Below, in pieces: positions 45,883 through 53,934 of a stretch of 64,000 bases of DNA. Positions within the stretch are counted from its first letter, which is position 1; each line of letters opens with the position of its first letter. Under the pieces are notes generated by a model, which saw nothing but the letters and a program-made list of their open reading frames with translations, was not told the DNA's origin and did no database searches. The DNA lies in assembly GCA_033344775.1 (NCBI GenBank), contig JAWPMT010000004.1, positions 1 to 64,000 on the forward strand. The letters run 5' to 3'. The translations under genes and the position numbers were made by a program. Source of the DNA: Cytophagales bacterium. GTDB taxonomy: Bacteria > Bacteroidota > Bacteroidia > Cytophagales > Cyclobacteriaceae.

Positions 45883-48360
45883 ATGAAGCTGTTGGAAAAT
45901 ATTAGGCGGGGTTGCTTTATCTTTTTTTTATCATTTTTATTCACCCCCATTCAGGCCCAGGTCATCAAGGTCTTTAATGCGACGACAAAAATCCCTGTCA
46001 ATGATGTCTATGTAGTCAATGAGGAGCGTACCATTGCGGCCTTCTCTAAAAGAAATGGCACCATTGACCTCTCGGAATTTCCGGCTGAATCAAAGTTGGT
46101 CGTTCAACATCCCAATTATCAAAAGGTCCAAATTACGCTCGAAGACCTGATCAGCACCACTTCTCTTCCCCTACAAGAAAAAGTACTGGAGTTTGACGAG
46201 ATGGTTGTTTCCGCGAATAAATGGGAACAAGATGAGCGTAAGGTTCCGAACGATATCATTGCAATCTCCGCAGAAACCAGTCAATTTCAGAATCCTCAAA
46301 CGGCCGCAGACCTGCTTTCGAACTCGGGACAGGTATTCGTCCAAAAAAGTCAGCTTGGCGGCGGCAGTCCAAAACTTCGTGGGTTTTCGGCCAATGCTGT
46401 ATTGTTAGTAGTGGACGGTGTACGCCTCAACAACGCTATTTTCCGAAGTGGAAATCTGCAAAATGTAATCAACATCGACCCCAATATTCTTGATCGTACG
46501 GAGGTAGTTTTTGGTCCCGGTTCAGTCATGTATGGAAGCGATGCGCTCGGTGGTGTCATGGACTTCCATACCAAATCTCCCAACTGGGCGGCAGATGAAG
46601 AAACGCACATTTCGGCGAATGCCATGCTTCGCTATGGTACCGCTGCCAATGAACGTACCGGACACTTCGATATCACCCTGGCTCAGGACGATATTGTCTA
46701 TTTTGGTTCTTTCTCCCGTACCCTTTTTGGAGACCTGCGCGCCGGTAGTAATCGCTCCAATGGCTACGATGGTTTTTTTGAACGAACACACTACGTCCGA
46801 AGAATAGAAGGTGAAGATCGACTCATTGAAAATGACAATCCAGACATCCAGCGATTTTCAGGCTACCATCTGACTAGTCTACTGCAGAAGGTGAAGTGGC
46901 GCACTTCGGACAATACGCAGTTGACCTACGGTTTTTATTACAGTACCACAACCGATATTCCCAGATATGACCGGCTTACTATCCCCTTGACTGTTGGAAC
47001 TGACAGCCTTGAGTATGCGGAATGGTACTATGGCCCACAAACCTGGCAAATGCACAATATCTCATTCAGTGATTTTCAGGAAACCAACTGGTATGATCAG
47101 ATGCGTATCACCCTCTCCTATCAACGTTATGACGAGAGTCGACATGACCGACGTTTTGGAGATGATCGCCTGAGGAATCGCAAGGAAGAAGTAGATGTGA
47201 TCACCTTCAATCAGGATTTTGACAAATCATTAAAAAATGGCACGCTGTTTTATGGTGTCGATGCATTCTGGAATGGAGTTGATTCAAGGGCACAACGTCA
47301 AAACCTGGTTACTGGTGAAATCACCCCAACAAGCACCCGCTATCCAAGTGAGGGGAGCGTCTATTGGTCTGGTGCGATCTACGGCAATTACCAGTGGGAC
47401 CTATCACCAAATTGGGTCTTGAGCACAGGCGCACGATATAACCTGGTCCGTTTAACAGGGCGCACTAGTAACGAAGACCTGGCTGTTTTGTTGGCAGAAA
47501 ATGACGGATCGGGAATTAATAACAACTCAGCAACTGCGGATATGTTTGAACAGGCTGATGTGACCAATCAGGCAGTCACCGGTAGCATTGGTGTGACTTT
47601 CAATCCTTCTAAAAAGACTAAATTAAGTGGCCTTGTATCTTCTGGATTTCGGTCACCTAATGTCGATGATGTAGGCAAACTCTTCGAACTGGATGATGAG
47701 ACGATTGTGGTTCCTAATCCGGAATTGAAACCGGAATATTCCTATAACCAGGAAATAGGCTGGGAACAATACGTCAATGATCTGATCAGCTTTAACATCG
47801 TCGGTTATCACAGTTTTCTCACCAACGCGATCGTCAGAGGGGCTTCAAGTGTGGCCGGCAATGAACGGCTTTTGTTTGATGGGGCTGAATTGGCCATTCG
47901 ATCTCAGGTCAATGCAAGTGGTGCACGACTTTACGGTGGGTCCGCAAGTATCAAAATGGAAGTTTCTCCAAATTGGTCTTTTTCTTCCACGATCAACATG
48001 AATGAAGGGAAAGAAACAGAAACAGATGAACCCTTGCGTCATGCTACTCCTATTTTTGGTCGTAGTAGTGTGAAGTACAAAAAGGGTGGCTTCCGATCAG
48101 AGTTTTTCGTGGATTACAATGGTGCTCGCACCCGTAGCAACATCCCTTCGAGTGAAATTGATGACAAACCTCATCTCTATACGGACACAGGCACACCTGC
48201 CTGGGCTACCTTGAATTTGAGACTGGGTTATTCACCGTCCAAGTCCATCACGGTAGAATCTGGTTTAGAGAACATCCTCGATCAACATTATCGACCTTAC
48301 TCTTCCGGGATCAGCGCTCCGGGAAGGAACTTCTATTTTTCGTTGAAGGGGAGTTTGTAG
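45883..48360 (+). CDS. TonB-dependent receptor, heme/hemoglobin-receptor type
   Basis: 825 residues. Signal peptide (FIFFLSFLFTPIQAQ), a carboxypeptidase-D-like domain (about 25-95), then a plug with ADLLSNSGQVFVQKSQLGGG, SPKLRGFSANAVLLVVDGVR, LNNAIFRSGNLQNVINIDPN and ERTEV-like DRTEVVFGPGSVMYGSDALG. These blocks match the hemoglobin/transferrin/lactoferrin-type receptors, so heme or an iron source is the likely cargo, though no heme-transport gene is next to it. The barrel ends with a C-terminal aromatic-rich strand (GRNFYFSLKGSL). Its own promoter box precedes it; no terminator is close. Confidence 0.92.
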   Translation: MKLLENIRRGCFIFFLSFLFTPIQAQVIKVFNATTKIPVNDVYVVNEERTIAAFSKRNGTIDLSEFPAESKLVVQHPNYQKVQITLEDLISTTSLPLQEKVLEFDEMVVSANKWEQDERKVPNDIIAISAETSQFQNPQTAADLLSNSGQVFVQKSQLGGGSPKLRGFSANAVLLVVDGVRLNNAIFRSGNLQNVINIDPNILDRTEVVFGPGSVMYGSDALGGVMDFHTKSPNWAADEETHISANAMLRYGTAANERTGHFDITLAQDDIVYFGSFSRTLFGDLRAGSNRSNGYDGFFERTHYVRRIEGEDRLIENDNPDIQRFSGYHLTSLLQKVKWRTSDNTQLTYGFYYSTTTDIPRYDRLTIPLTVGTDSLEYAEWYYGPQTWQMHNISFSDFQETNWYDQMRITLSYQRYDESRHDRRFGDDRLRNRKEEVDVITFNQDFDKSLKNGTLFYGVDAFWNGVDSRAQRQNLVTGEITPTSTRYPSEGSVYWSGAIYGNYQWDLSPNWVLSTGARYNLVRLTGRTSNEDLAVLLAENDGSGINNNSATADMFEQADVTNQAVTGSIGVTFNPSKKTKLSGLVSSGFRSPNVDDVGKLFELDDETIVVPNPELKPEYSYNQEIGWEQYVNDLISFNIVGYHSFLTNAIVRGASSVAGNERLLFDGAELAIRSQVNASGARLYGGSASIKMEVSPNWSFSSTINMNEGKETETDEPLRHATPIFGRSSVKYKKGGFRSEFFVDYNGARTRSNIPSSEIDDKPHLYTDTGTPAWATLNLRLGYSPSKSITVESGLENILDQHYRPYSSGISAPGRNFYFSLKGSL

Positions 48361-48930
48361 AATATGCTTACCCGCGCATTTAAAATACGATATTCAATTT
48401 TTCCGAAGACAAGTTAGTGAGGACAAAAACTTAGGCGGCTACAGCCAGAGACTCCCATATGATTGCCTCAATATTTGCGCAAAATTTGAGTTACTGCAAC
48501 AATCCAGGGAGTGACGGATTAAAAGTCTTCACCCAATCGTCCCTGAATCTCAGCATTTCTATTACATCTGGTACACTCGCATTGATTGTAAGGGAATCTG
48601 ATTGGGGCCATGGGAAGTTTTCTGAAGCTGATTGATTTACTCTCGCATTCAAAATGCAGTACTTTATTTATCCTCGTTAAAAAAAGGACAAGAAATCAGG
48701 CAAGTTCATGGGGACACAAATTTGGGTGGCAGATTGATAATATAACCCAAGCATGGGTTCTTTTCGTCGAAAAGACCCTCTGTTAGGGTTGAGTTCAAAA
48801 TAAAAAGGTCCAGACTTGGGCCTGGACCTTGGAACTTCTATTAAGTATCTTCTTTAATTCTGTTTTCTAATTCAACACTGATTGGGTTAACTTCAGAAAG
48901 TCGAAAACCCTATTAGGGTTTGAGCAACTT
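48361..48930. other. 570-bp gene-free stretch with decayed repeat and hairpins
   Basis: No coding frame is supported. Two diverged direct copies are visible: 48375-48440 (CGCATTTAAAATACG ... GAGGACAAAAACTTAGGCGGC) and 48644-48731 (CGCATTCAAAATGCAG ... GGGGACACAAATTTGGGTGGC). The right third is full of hairpins: AACCCA-AGCA-TGGGTT (48744-48759), CTTTTCG-T-CGAAAAG (48760-48774), the terminator at 48797-48830, and AAACCCT-ATT-AGGGTTT (48905-48921). Confidence 0.7.
48797..48830 (-). terminator. Intrinsic terminator of the DUF5777/YceI genes
   Basis: Read on the minus strand, AAGGTCCAG (48830-48822), an 8-nt loop and CTGGACCTT (48813-48805) are followed by TTTATTTT. About 100 bp after the DUF5777 stop; a second, weaker hairpin (48905-48921) lies directly after that stop. 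Confidence 0.88.
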
Positions 48931-49794
48931 TTAATGTCCTCCTCCTATATTGAAGACCCGAGATACATTAAATCCAAAGTGAATGTCTCCGCTAAAGAAA
49001 TCTCCCGTGGTTTCACCAATGAATCGCTCATTCATCTGCTGGGCATTGGTCAAATGCAATTGAAACACGTGACCACCCGTCTCAATATCAAATCCAATGG
49101 CCAGGGCATTGGTGAATTGATCGCTCTTGTCAGATAGTTGGTGGTAATATTCTGCGTTGATCGCTAATCGTTGGTTAAGTTTCACTCTACCGCCAACACC
49201 CAAAGCCAACAGATCATTGGCATCCTCTTCTGATGGCACCAGGTTCCGGTGCATATAAGTAGGCATCAGTTGAAAGGAGAAGCTGGAATTAAACTTCCTG
49301 GCCACCAGGACCTGATAAGTATAAACCCATCGATGCTTAGACTCAAAATCTGCCCCATTGTTCGGAAAATCAATGGTTTGAGTAGTCGCAGTTGCCAATC
49401 CTGTTAATGTTACTGGCATGCTGTTCGATTGTCTCAACAATTTATACTTAGCAAAGCCATCATAAACTTTATTGAAGGAAGATCGACCTACCCCAACATT
49501 GAGGTTGTCAGTGATCCCATACTCTAATCCGAATCGAATCGACGCGTTATCTAGCCCGAACAGCTCATCTACGCCTGAATTGAGTCGTCCAAATCGGTGA
49601 CTGATCACAAATTCCAATACTTGTTTAGTCCTTGTTTCGATCGAATGACCATTGATCAAGCGCGTACTTTTAAACGTCGCAATCGCATAGGTCTTGTCTT
49701 CAGGAGCTGTACTATTCAGAATGTCTAATAATTCATCCTGTGCCTGGGTAGCAAAGGCACCCAGGATAAAGCATAGAAAAAGCTTAATTCTCAT
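48931..49794 (-). CDS. DUF5777 family beta-barrel protein
   Basis: 287 residues with a signal peptide (LFLCFILGAFATQAQ). Family pattern: TYAIATFKSTRLINGHSIET, EFVISHRFGRLNSGVDELFG, DNASIRFGLEYGITDNLNVG, followed by alternating strands and ending GDIHFGFNVSRVFNI. Likely an outer-membrane or periplasmic barrel of unknown role. It overlaps the end of the YceI gene by 11 bp and closes the minus-strand group that also holds a CX4CH lipoprotein, a combination that suggests a shared function. Confidence 0.88.
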   Translation of the reverse strand: MRIKLFLCFILGAFATQAQDELLDILNSTAPEDKTYAIATFKSTRLINGHSIETRTKQVLEFVISHRFGRLNSGVDELFGLDNASIRFGLEYGITDNLNVGVGRSSFNKVYDGFAKYKLLRQSNSMPVTLTGLATATTQTIDFPNNGADFESKHRWVYTYQVLVARKFNSSFSFQLMPTYMHRNLVPSEEDANDLLALGVGGRVKLNQRLAINAEYYHQLSDKSDQFTNALAIGFDIETGGHVFQLHLTNAQQMNERFIGETTGDFFSGDIHFGFNVSRVFNIGGGH

Positions 49795-50323
49795 AAGGCT
49801 TGTAAGTGAATTTCACAGTGACCTCTACGGTCTCGGCGATGTTGTAAAAAACTGCTTTGGGTATCTTGATTTTATAATCTTGCAATTGGATCTGAAAGAC
49901 CGCATCTACAATAATATTGTCACCATTCTTTACCACAGTCCCTTTCAGGTCGACTTCATTGGTCCTGCCATGAATGGTCATTTCCCCTTTGGCGGTCACT
50001 TCTTTATCTGGATTGCTCCAATCTACACCTTCCAATTGTGCGGTTAATTTTGCTTGGGGATACTTGTCAGACTCCAGGTAGTTTTCATTGAAGTGTTCCT
50101 GCATCAATTTTTTCTCAAATTGAAAACCTGTAATTGGTACAGTCGCAGCTATTTGATTAGATCCAAGGTCCAACACGCTTCTGGCCTCTTCATTGGTAGC
50201 CTCAATGTCCTCTAAAGGTGCATCGGAAAAGAAACGAATATAACTTTCACTACTCAGGTATTTTTGAGCAATGGCGTTAGTGCCCGTCAAAGCGATGAGG
50301 GCGAAAAAGATAAAAGTTCTCAT
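49784..50323 (-). CDS. YceI family protein
   Basis: 179 residues with a signal peptide (FFALIALTGTNAIAQ). The YceI lipocalin-like fold is shown by SSESYIRFFSDAPLEDIEA, FEKKLMQEHFNENYLESDKY and the block TAKGEMTIHGRTNEVDLKG. YceI proteins bind isoprenoid or other hydrophobic ligands; a periplasmic or surface role is likely. It starts 12 bp after the lipoprotein gene and overlaps the DUF5777 gene, so the three form one operon. Confidence 0.93.
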   Translation of the reverse strand: MRTFIFFALIALTGTNAIAQKYLSSESYIRFFSDAPLEDIEATNEEARSVLDLGSNQIAATVPITGFQFEKKLMQEHFNENYLESDKYPQAKLTAQLEGVDWSNPDKEVTAKGEMTIHGRTNEVDLKGTVVKNGDNIIVDAVFQIQLQDYKIKIPKAVFYNIAETVEVTVKFTYKPYEN

Positions 50324-50335
50324 AAAAATATTTTC

Positions 50336-51136
50336 TTAATTATTTAAAGCACCATCATTTACCCAGCAATCGATCTGGTCTTGTAGCTCCTGGCTGATGA
50401 AACCTGAAGGAGGCATCGGTTGTCTTCCAGCATCTAATCCGAGGGCTCGTACACGAATTCTTGCAGCTGATGCGATCACTTCGTCGGGAGTATTCATCAA
50501 AGGGCTTCTGGAGTCTCCGTGACATCCCGAAAGGGCACAATTATCAGTGATAATCGGCATGATGTCATCTGCTAAAGTCACGTCAGAAGTCACATTGATG
50601 GTCTGCGTGGTAGTACAACCGTCAGAATCTCTTGCTGTAATTTCATATTCATCAGGAGCCAAATTGGCAAAGTCGCTTGCGCTTTGGAAGGTCCCACCAT
50701 TCAATGAAAACTCATAAGTTCCTGTTCCTCCGGTGACATCTGCAGCAATGGAGCCGTTATCCTCACCACAATCAGCAACACTCACCGATAGGCTAAGGGT
50801 AATACCATCATTGGATGCCAGGACAAAATCAGTTGATCCAGTACAACCTTCACTATCTCGAGCAAAGACCGAATATGTTCCAGCACCCAATCCGGTAAAA
50901 TCAGGTGAAGGCTGGTAGTTGATCCCATCGAGACTGTAGGAAAAATCAGTAGAACCGGATGCGGAAATTTGGATCTGACCTGTATCAGTACAGCCTGGTA
51001 AGGCTATTGGAGTGGCTTCAACCACGATCGTTTTGGTGTCACAAGCGGGCAACAGATCTTCAATGCTGTCACTTGCACAACCTGATAAAAGCAGGATATA
51101 AATAGCAAAGGCGGATACCTGCGATAGTTTTCGCAT
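50336..51136 (-). CDS. Lipoprotein with two SprB-type repeats and a CX4CH cytochrome-like motif
   Basis: 266 residues, predicted lipoprotein (YILLLSGC, lipid Cys at 20). Two SprB-like modules follow (PGCTDTGQIQISASGSTDFS ... GTYSVFARDSEGC; CGEDNGSIAADVTGGTGTYE ... DEYEITARDSDGC). The C-terminal part has IMPIITDNCALSGCHGDSRS and PMPPSGFISQELQDQIDCWV, the layout of small cytochrome-c-like domains, but with four residues between the Cys (CALSGCH) instead of two. Heme attachment is therefore likely but not certain. First gene of the operon with YceI and DUF5777. Confidence 0.85.
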   Translation of the reverse strand: MRKLSQVSAFAIYILLLSGCASDSIEDLLPACDTKTIVVEATPIALPGCTDTGQIQISASGSTDFSYSLDGINYQPSPDFTGLGAGTYSVFARDSEGCTGSTDFVLASNDGITLSLSVSVADCGEDNGSIAADVTGGTGTYEFSLNGGTFQSASDFANLAPDEYEITARDSDGCTTTQTINVTSDVTLADDIMPIITDNCALSGCHGDSRSPLMNTPDEVIASAARIRVRALGLDAGRQPMPPSGFISQELQDQIDCWVNDGALNN

Positions 51137-51283
51137 GATTGTTACGAGTAAATTTTAAATGAATATACTAAAATGTTGGATAAGCTTGTCTCGTCAGACA
51201 CCTCGCATCCGATGACAAGCTATGTCCAGTAGCTAAAAATTATAAAGTGAAACGCCCCTTGCGCAAGGCATTTGTCACCTATA

Positions 51284-51760
51284 CTACAAATCCAATGCTT
51301 CGGTTGCCTCGATAATTTCCCAGGTGTGATCAGAAAGTAATTTCACTTTTCCAATGTACTCTTTGAATGGAAAAGAACGCCCCCATTCTTTAGGTCCGAC
51401 CATGCTCAGCACATCCTCACCCGATTTTCGCTGATACATATAATACTCTTTACCGATCACCGGCTGAAATCCCATTCCCGCCACATAAATACGCTCAGAG
51501 ATCTCTACACGCTTCTTGAGATATTGCGCCTGTTGAACCAGGGTCTGCATCTGTTCAAAAAGTTGTTGAAACTGTCGATCTGTCTGATCATGCATCGCTG
51601 CAACGGCATTGCCTTTGATCCGACCTTTGTCTTCCGGCTTAATGATGGCACTCCCAACGGAGTGTGCATATTGAATCAATCCAGGGTAATCGGCAATCTT
51701 ATCTTTCTCTTTCTCCAGATCAATGGCAGAAATGTCAATTTTATTTTTATTCGTCTCCAT
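51284..51760 (-). CDS. DUF2452 family protein
   Basis: 158 residues, soluble, no signal. The pattern PGLIQYAHSVGSAIIKPEDK, GRIKGNAVAAMHDQTDRQF, LKKRVEISERIYVAGMGFQP and LSMVGPKEWGRSFPFKEYIG is the DUF2452 family. Function unknown; the middle helix (FEQMQTLVQQAQYLKKRV) is coiled-coil-like. Its ATG lies inside the last codons of the small membrane-protein gene upstream (14-bp overlap), so the pair is translationally coupled. Confidence 0.9.
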   Translation of the reverse strand: METNKNKIDISAIDLEKEKDKIADYPGLIQYAHSVGSAIIKPEDKGRIKGNAVAAMHDQTDRQFQQLFEQMQTLVQQAQYLKKRVEISERIYVAGMGFQPVIGKEYYMYQRKSGEDVLSMVGPKEWGRSFPFKEYIGKVKLLSDHTWEIIEATEALDL

Positions 51761-51899
51761 TTGGTTCTGTCACTCGTTCTTTAAGATTTTTTTTAGCCCC
51801 GGGCCATGTTGTTCTCTGACTGATGTCGTACCCAATAAACATCATGATGAGCAAGAAGATTACGGCCAGTATGAAAAAAATTTTCTTGGATCTTTTCAT
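51747..51899 (-). CDS. Small single-helix membrane protein (50 residues)
   Basis: A short frame from ATG 51899 to TAA 51747: KRSKKIFFILAVIFLLIMMF forms a basic start plus one membrane helix (about 6-22), then GYDISQRTTWPGAKKNLKER and an acidic end. The conserved-looking YDISQRTTWPGAK right after the helix and the overlap of its stop region with the DUF2452 start (ATGGAGACGAATAA) argue for a real gene. Likely an inner-membrane protein with a short C-terminal tail; function unknown. Confidence 0.75.
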   Translation of the reverse strand: MKRSKKIFFILAVIFLLIMMFIGYDISQRTTWPGAKKNLKERVTEPNGDE

Positions 51900-52032
51900 T
51901 TCACTATTTGCAACTCCAAATTTGACGAATAGTTTAATTAAGTGGAGTGAATAAGGTCAGAAATTACAAGGTGTGATCAATCTGAACCTGGAACACGCCA
52001 AAGTCATTAAAAAAAGATAGCAAAACCATCCG

Positions 52033-52410
52033 ATGAATATCAAAGGCCGACTGATTGAGAAATTTGACACTCAGCAAGTATCTGATTCCTTTAAAAAACG
52101 GGAATTCGTAGTAGAGTACGCAGAAAATCCGCAATACCCCGAACTCCTCAAATTTGAATTGATCCAAAGCAACTGTGAACAGTTGGATCAGCTTGAGTTG
52201 AATTCGGATATTTCAGTCACTTTCAATCTAAAGGGCAGAAAGTGGACAGACAGACAAGGTAAAGTAGTTTATTTCAACAGTCTGCAGGCATGGCGCGTAG
52301 AAGCCGCTGCGGGTGCCGCAAGTCCATCAGAAGGAACTCCTCCTCCACCAGAGGAGCCCAATTGGATGTCAGAAAACAGTGCTTCGGATGATGAAGATCT
52401 GCCTTTCTAA
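52033..52410 (+). CDS. DUF3127 family protein with SSB-like C-terminal tail
   Basis: 125 residues. Residues 1-~92 match the DUF3127 pattern (IKGRLIEKFDTQQVSDSFKK, REFVVEYAENPQYPELLKFE, NLKGRKWTDRQGKVVYFNSL), which looks like an OB fold. A Pro/Ser-rich linker (SPSEGTPPPPEEPNW) leads to the end SASDDEDLPF, nearly the acidic tip (DDDIPF) by which SSB proteins recruit replication and repair enzymes. A DNA-binding role is therefore likely. Stops in a 4-bp overlap with the convergent gene. Confidence 0.88.
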   Translation: MNIKGRLIEKFDTQQVSDSFKKREFVVEYAENPQYPELLKFELIQSNCEQLDQLELNSDISVTFNLKGRKWTDRQGKVVYFNSLQAWRVEAAAGAASPSEGTPPPPEEPNWMSENSASDDEDLPF

Positions 52411-52667
52411 CCGCGTTTCTTCCTAAAAGTAATGGGAATATAATCATCAGTGGGAATCCCGATATGGGCCAGGTCCCACTCACTGTGGTAGCTTTTCACC
52501 AAATTTTTGATGCACTCTACCCGGTCTTCCGTAGGAAAAGGACACTCATCCCAATAAAAGATTTCCACTCTGTAATTATATTGCTTTTTAATTCCATTGA
52601 TTTTTACCTCAACTTCAATGTCCTGTTCTTCGTTAAGTCGAGGGATTTCGATGCCTATTACGCCCAT
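52407..52667 (-). CDS. Small protein of unknown function
   Basis: 86 residues, soluble: IGIEIPRLNEEQDIEVEVKI, NYRVEIFYWDECPFPTEDRV and KSYHSEWDLAHIGIPTDDYI. Beta-strand-rich with one helix; no recognised family. It converges with the DUF3127 gene (4-bp overlap). The steady amino-acid pattern and snug fit between neighbours suggest a real gene, but evidence is limited. Confidence 0.6.
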   Translation of the reverse strand: MGVIGIEIPRLNEEQDIEVEVKINGIKKQYNYRVEIFYWDECPFPTEDRVECIKNLVKSYHSEWDLAHIGIPTDDYIPITFRKKRG

Positions 52668-52784
52668 GGTATATCAGTTTAATAATTTCATAACAAAAAG
52701 CATACCTAACCGTATAAGCGATTGATTACCAGCATGATGATGAAAGTTAGCAATTGCAAAAGTGACCGCTTTTTGAACAGAAAT

Positions 52785-53333
52785 ATGTACGCCATAAGGC
52801 ACATACGAACACACCTCCCACTCCTACTTGTTACAGGTGTATTTCTCAGCTGTTTCTCCTGTGTAAGCATCAAAGACGGGGACAAAAGCATGCGTCCATC
52901 TCCACCTATGGCGGACACTTCCATGGTACGCACCACCCAGGTTACCATCAATTACAGTACACCTGGAGTCAAAAAGCGGAAATTACTAGGTGGTCTGATC
53001 CCAATTGATAAGGTTTGGCGTACTGGAGCCAACGAAGCAACGATATTCACTAATGACAAAGACCTGGTGGTAATGGGACAGCTGTTACCGAAAGGGCGCT
53101 ACGCTTTCTTTACAAAAGCATCCAAAGATTATTGGCAAATCATTTTTAATAAAGAGTGGGATCAGTGGGGCGCCTACAATTATGACTCTTCAGAAGATGC
53201 CATACGTATTCAGGTATTGCCTTATCAGGTAGACGAGTTTCAAGAACGGATGCTCATCAAATTCAAAGACGAACAGTTACTCTTCCATTGGGGAAATTTT
53301 CAATATACGCTGGAATTGGAAGAAGTGAACTAA
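52785..53333 (+). CDS. DUF2911 family lipoprotein
   Basis: 182 residues from ATG 52785, with a signal peptide ending VTGVFLSCFSC (lipid Cys at 23 or 26). Family pattern: TTQVTINYSTPGVKKRKLLG, LIPIDKVWRTGANEATIFT, LLPKGRYAFFTKASKDYWQI and FNKEWDQWGAYNYD. DUF2911 proteins are common in Bacteroidota and have no known function. The frame is open upstream to 52722, but only the short start gives a clean signal peptide. Stops in a 4-bp overlap with the convergent DUF302 gene. Confidence 0.88.
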   Translation: MYAIRHIRTHLPLLLVTGVFLSCFSCVSIKDGDKSMRPSPPMADTSMVRTTQVTINYSTPGVKKRKLLGGLIPIDKVWRTGANEATIFTNDKDLVVMGQLLPKGRYAFFTKASKDYWQIIFNKEWDQWGAYNYDSSEDAIRIQVLPYQVDEFQERMLIKFKDEQLLFHWGNFQYTLELEEVN

Positions 53334-53776
53334 CGCTGCCGAATGGCCTCATTGACAACTCTCACCATAAGTCCCGTCATTTTCTGAAGTATTTCCGGGC
53401 AATCCTGGATCATGAACCGCTTTCTCATGAAAGCTGGATCAATGAAACCGATGTACACATCTTCATTTTCTTCCCAAACCATAACTTTCAAAGGCAGGTC
53501 CAACGCCGATGTTTGCTCACATGAGATCAATGCAGAAGTCAGTTCAGGATCTTCAAAAAGGATCACATTCGTAGAATCAATGGTATACCCATTTTCCGTG
53601 GCAATCTCGTGGTGATGTACGGTTTCAAAGAATTTAAGGCCTTTTTCAGCAATAATTTCCTCGATCTTTGTAGTCGTTTCATCTACTCCCAAATTACTTC
53701 TGAAAATGGTCAGATTTTGAGCATAGCAGGTAATGGTAACTAAACCAAACAGCAGGACTGCAAGGAACTTTTTCAT
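53330..53776 (-). CDS. Secreted DUF302 family protein
   Basis: 148 residues from ATG 53776 with a signal peptide (FLAVLLFGLVTITCYAQ). DUF302 pattern: VDETTTKIEEIIAEKGLKFF, NVILFEDPELTSALISCEQT, ALDLPLKVMVWEENEDVYIG, FIDPAFMRKRF. The family has a small alpha/beta fold of unknown function, sometimes linked to redox or cytochrome systems. The long start at 53833 gives 19 residues before the signal peptide and was rejected. Confidence 0.88.
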   Translation of the reverse strand: MKKFLAVLLFGLVTITCYAQNLTIFRSNLGVDETTTKIEEIIAEKGLKFFETVHHHEIATENGYTIDSTNVILFEDPELTSALISCEQTSALDLPLKVMVWEENEDVYIGFIDPAFMRKRFMIQDCPEILQKMTGLMVRVVNEAIRQR

Positions 53777-53852
53777 TGATCTCATATCTGTCGTCACGTG
53801 AAAATACGGAGGTGAACAATTAAAAAACAACATAAAAAGTCTTTAATTACAA

Positions 53853-53901
53853 TATTTTTGTCAGAGCTAGTGTACAGAACCCTAATGAATATCCTGTACA
53901 C
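53853..53901 (+). promoter_or_regulatory. Promoter box and dyad upstream of the phosphatase gene
   Basis: TATTTTTG at 53853-53860 matches the -7 consensus. Just downstream, GTGTACAG (53870-53877) and CTGTACAC (53894-53901) form a perfect 8-bp inverted repeat with a 16-bp spacer, placed where a repressor would block transcription. The leader to ATG 53935 would be about 70 nt. Confidence 0.4.
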
Positions 53902-53934
53902 AGGGTACTAACATACCGACCAAACTCTTCGAGC

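Noticed and set aside
51183-51221. Inverted repeat AGCTTGTC/GACAAGCT as a second copy of the REP-like element
   Set aside because: Only the 8-bp core is shared with the element at 26615-26680; the flanks differ.
51257-51268. Palindrome CCTTGCGCAAGG after the DUF2452 stop as a terminator
   Set aside because: There is almost no loop and no T-run on the minus strand; it may be a weak hairpin only.
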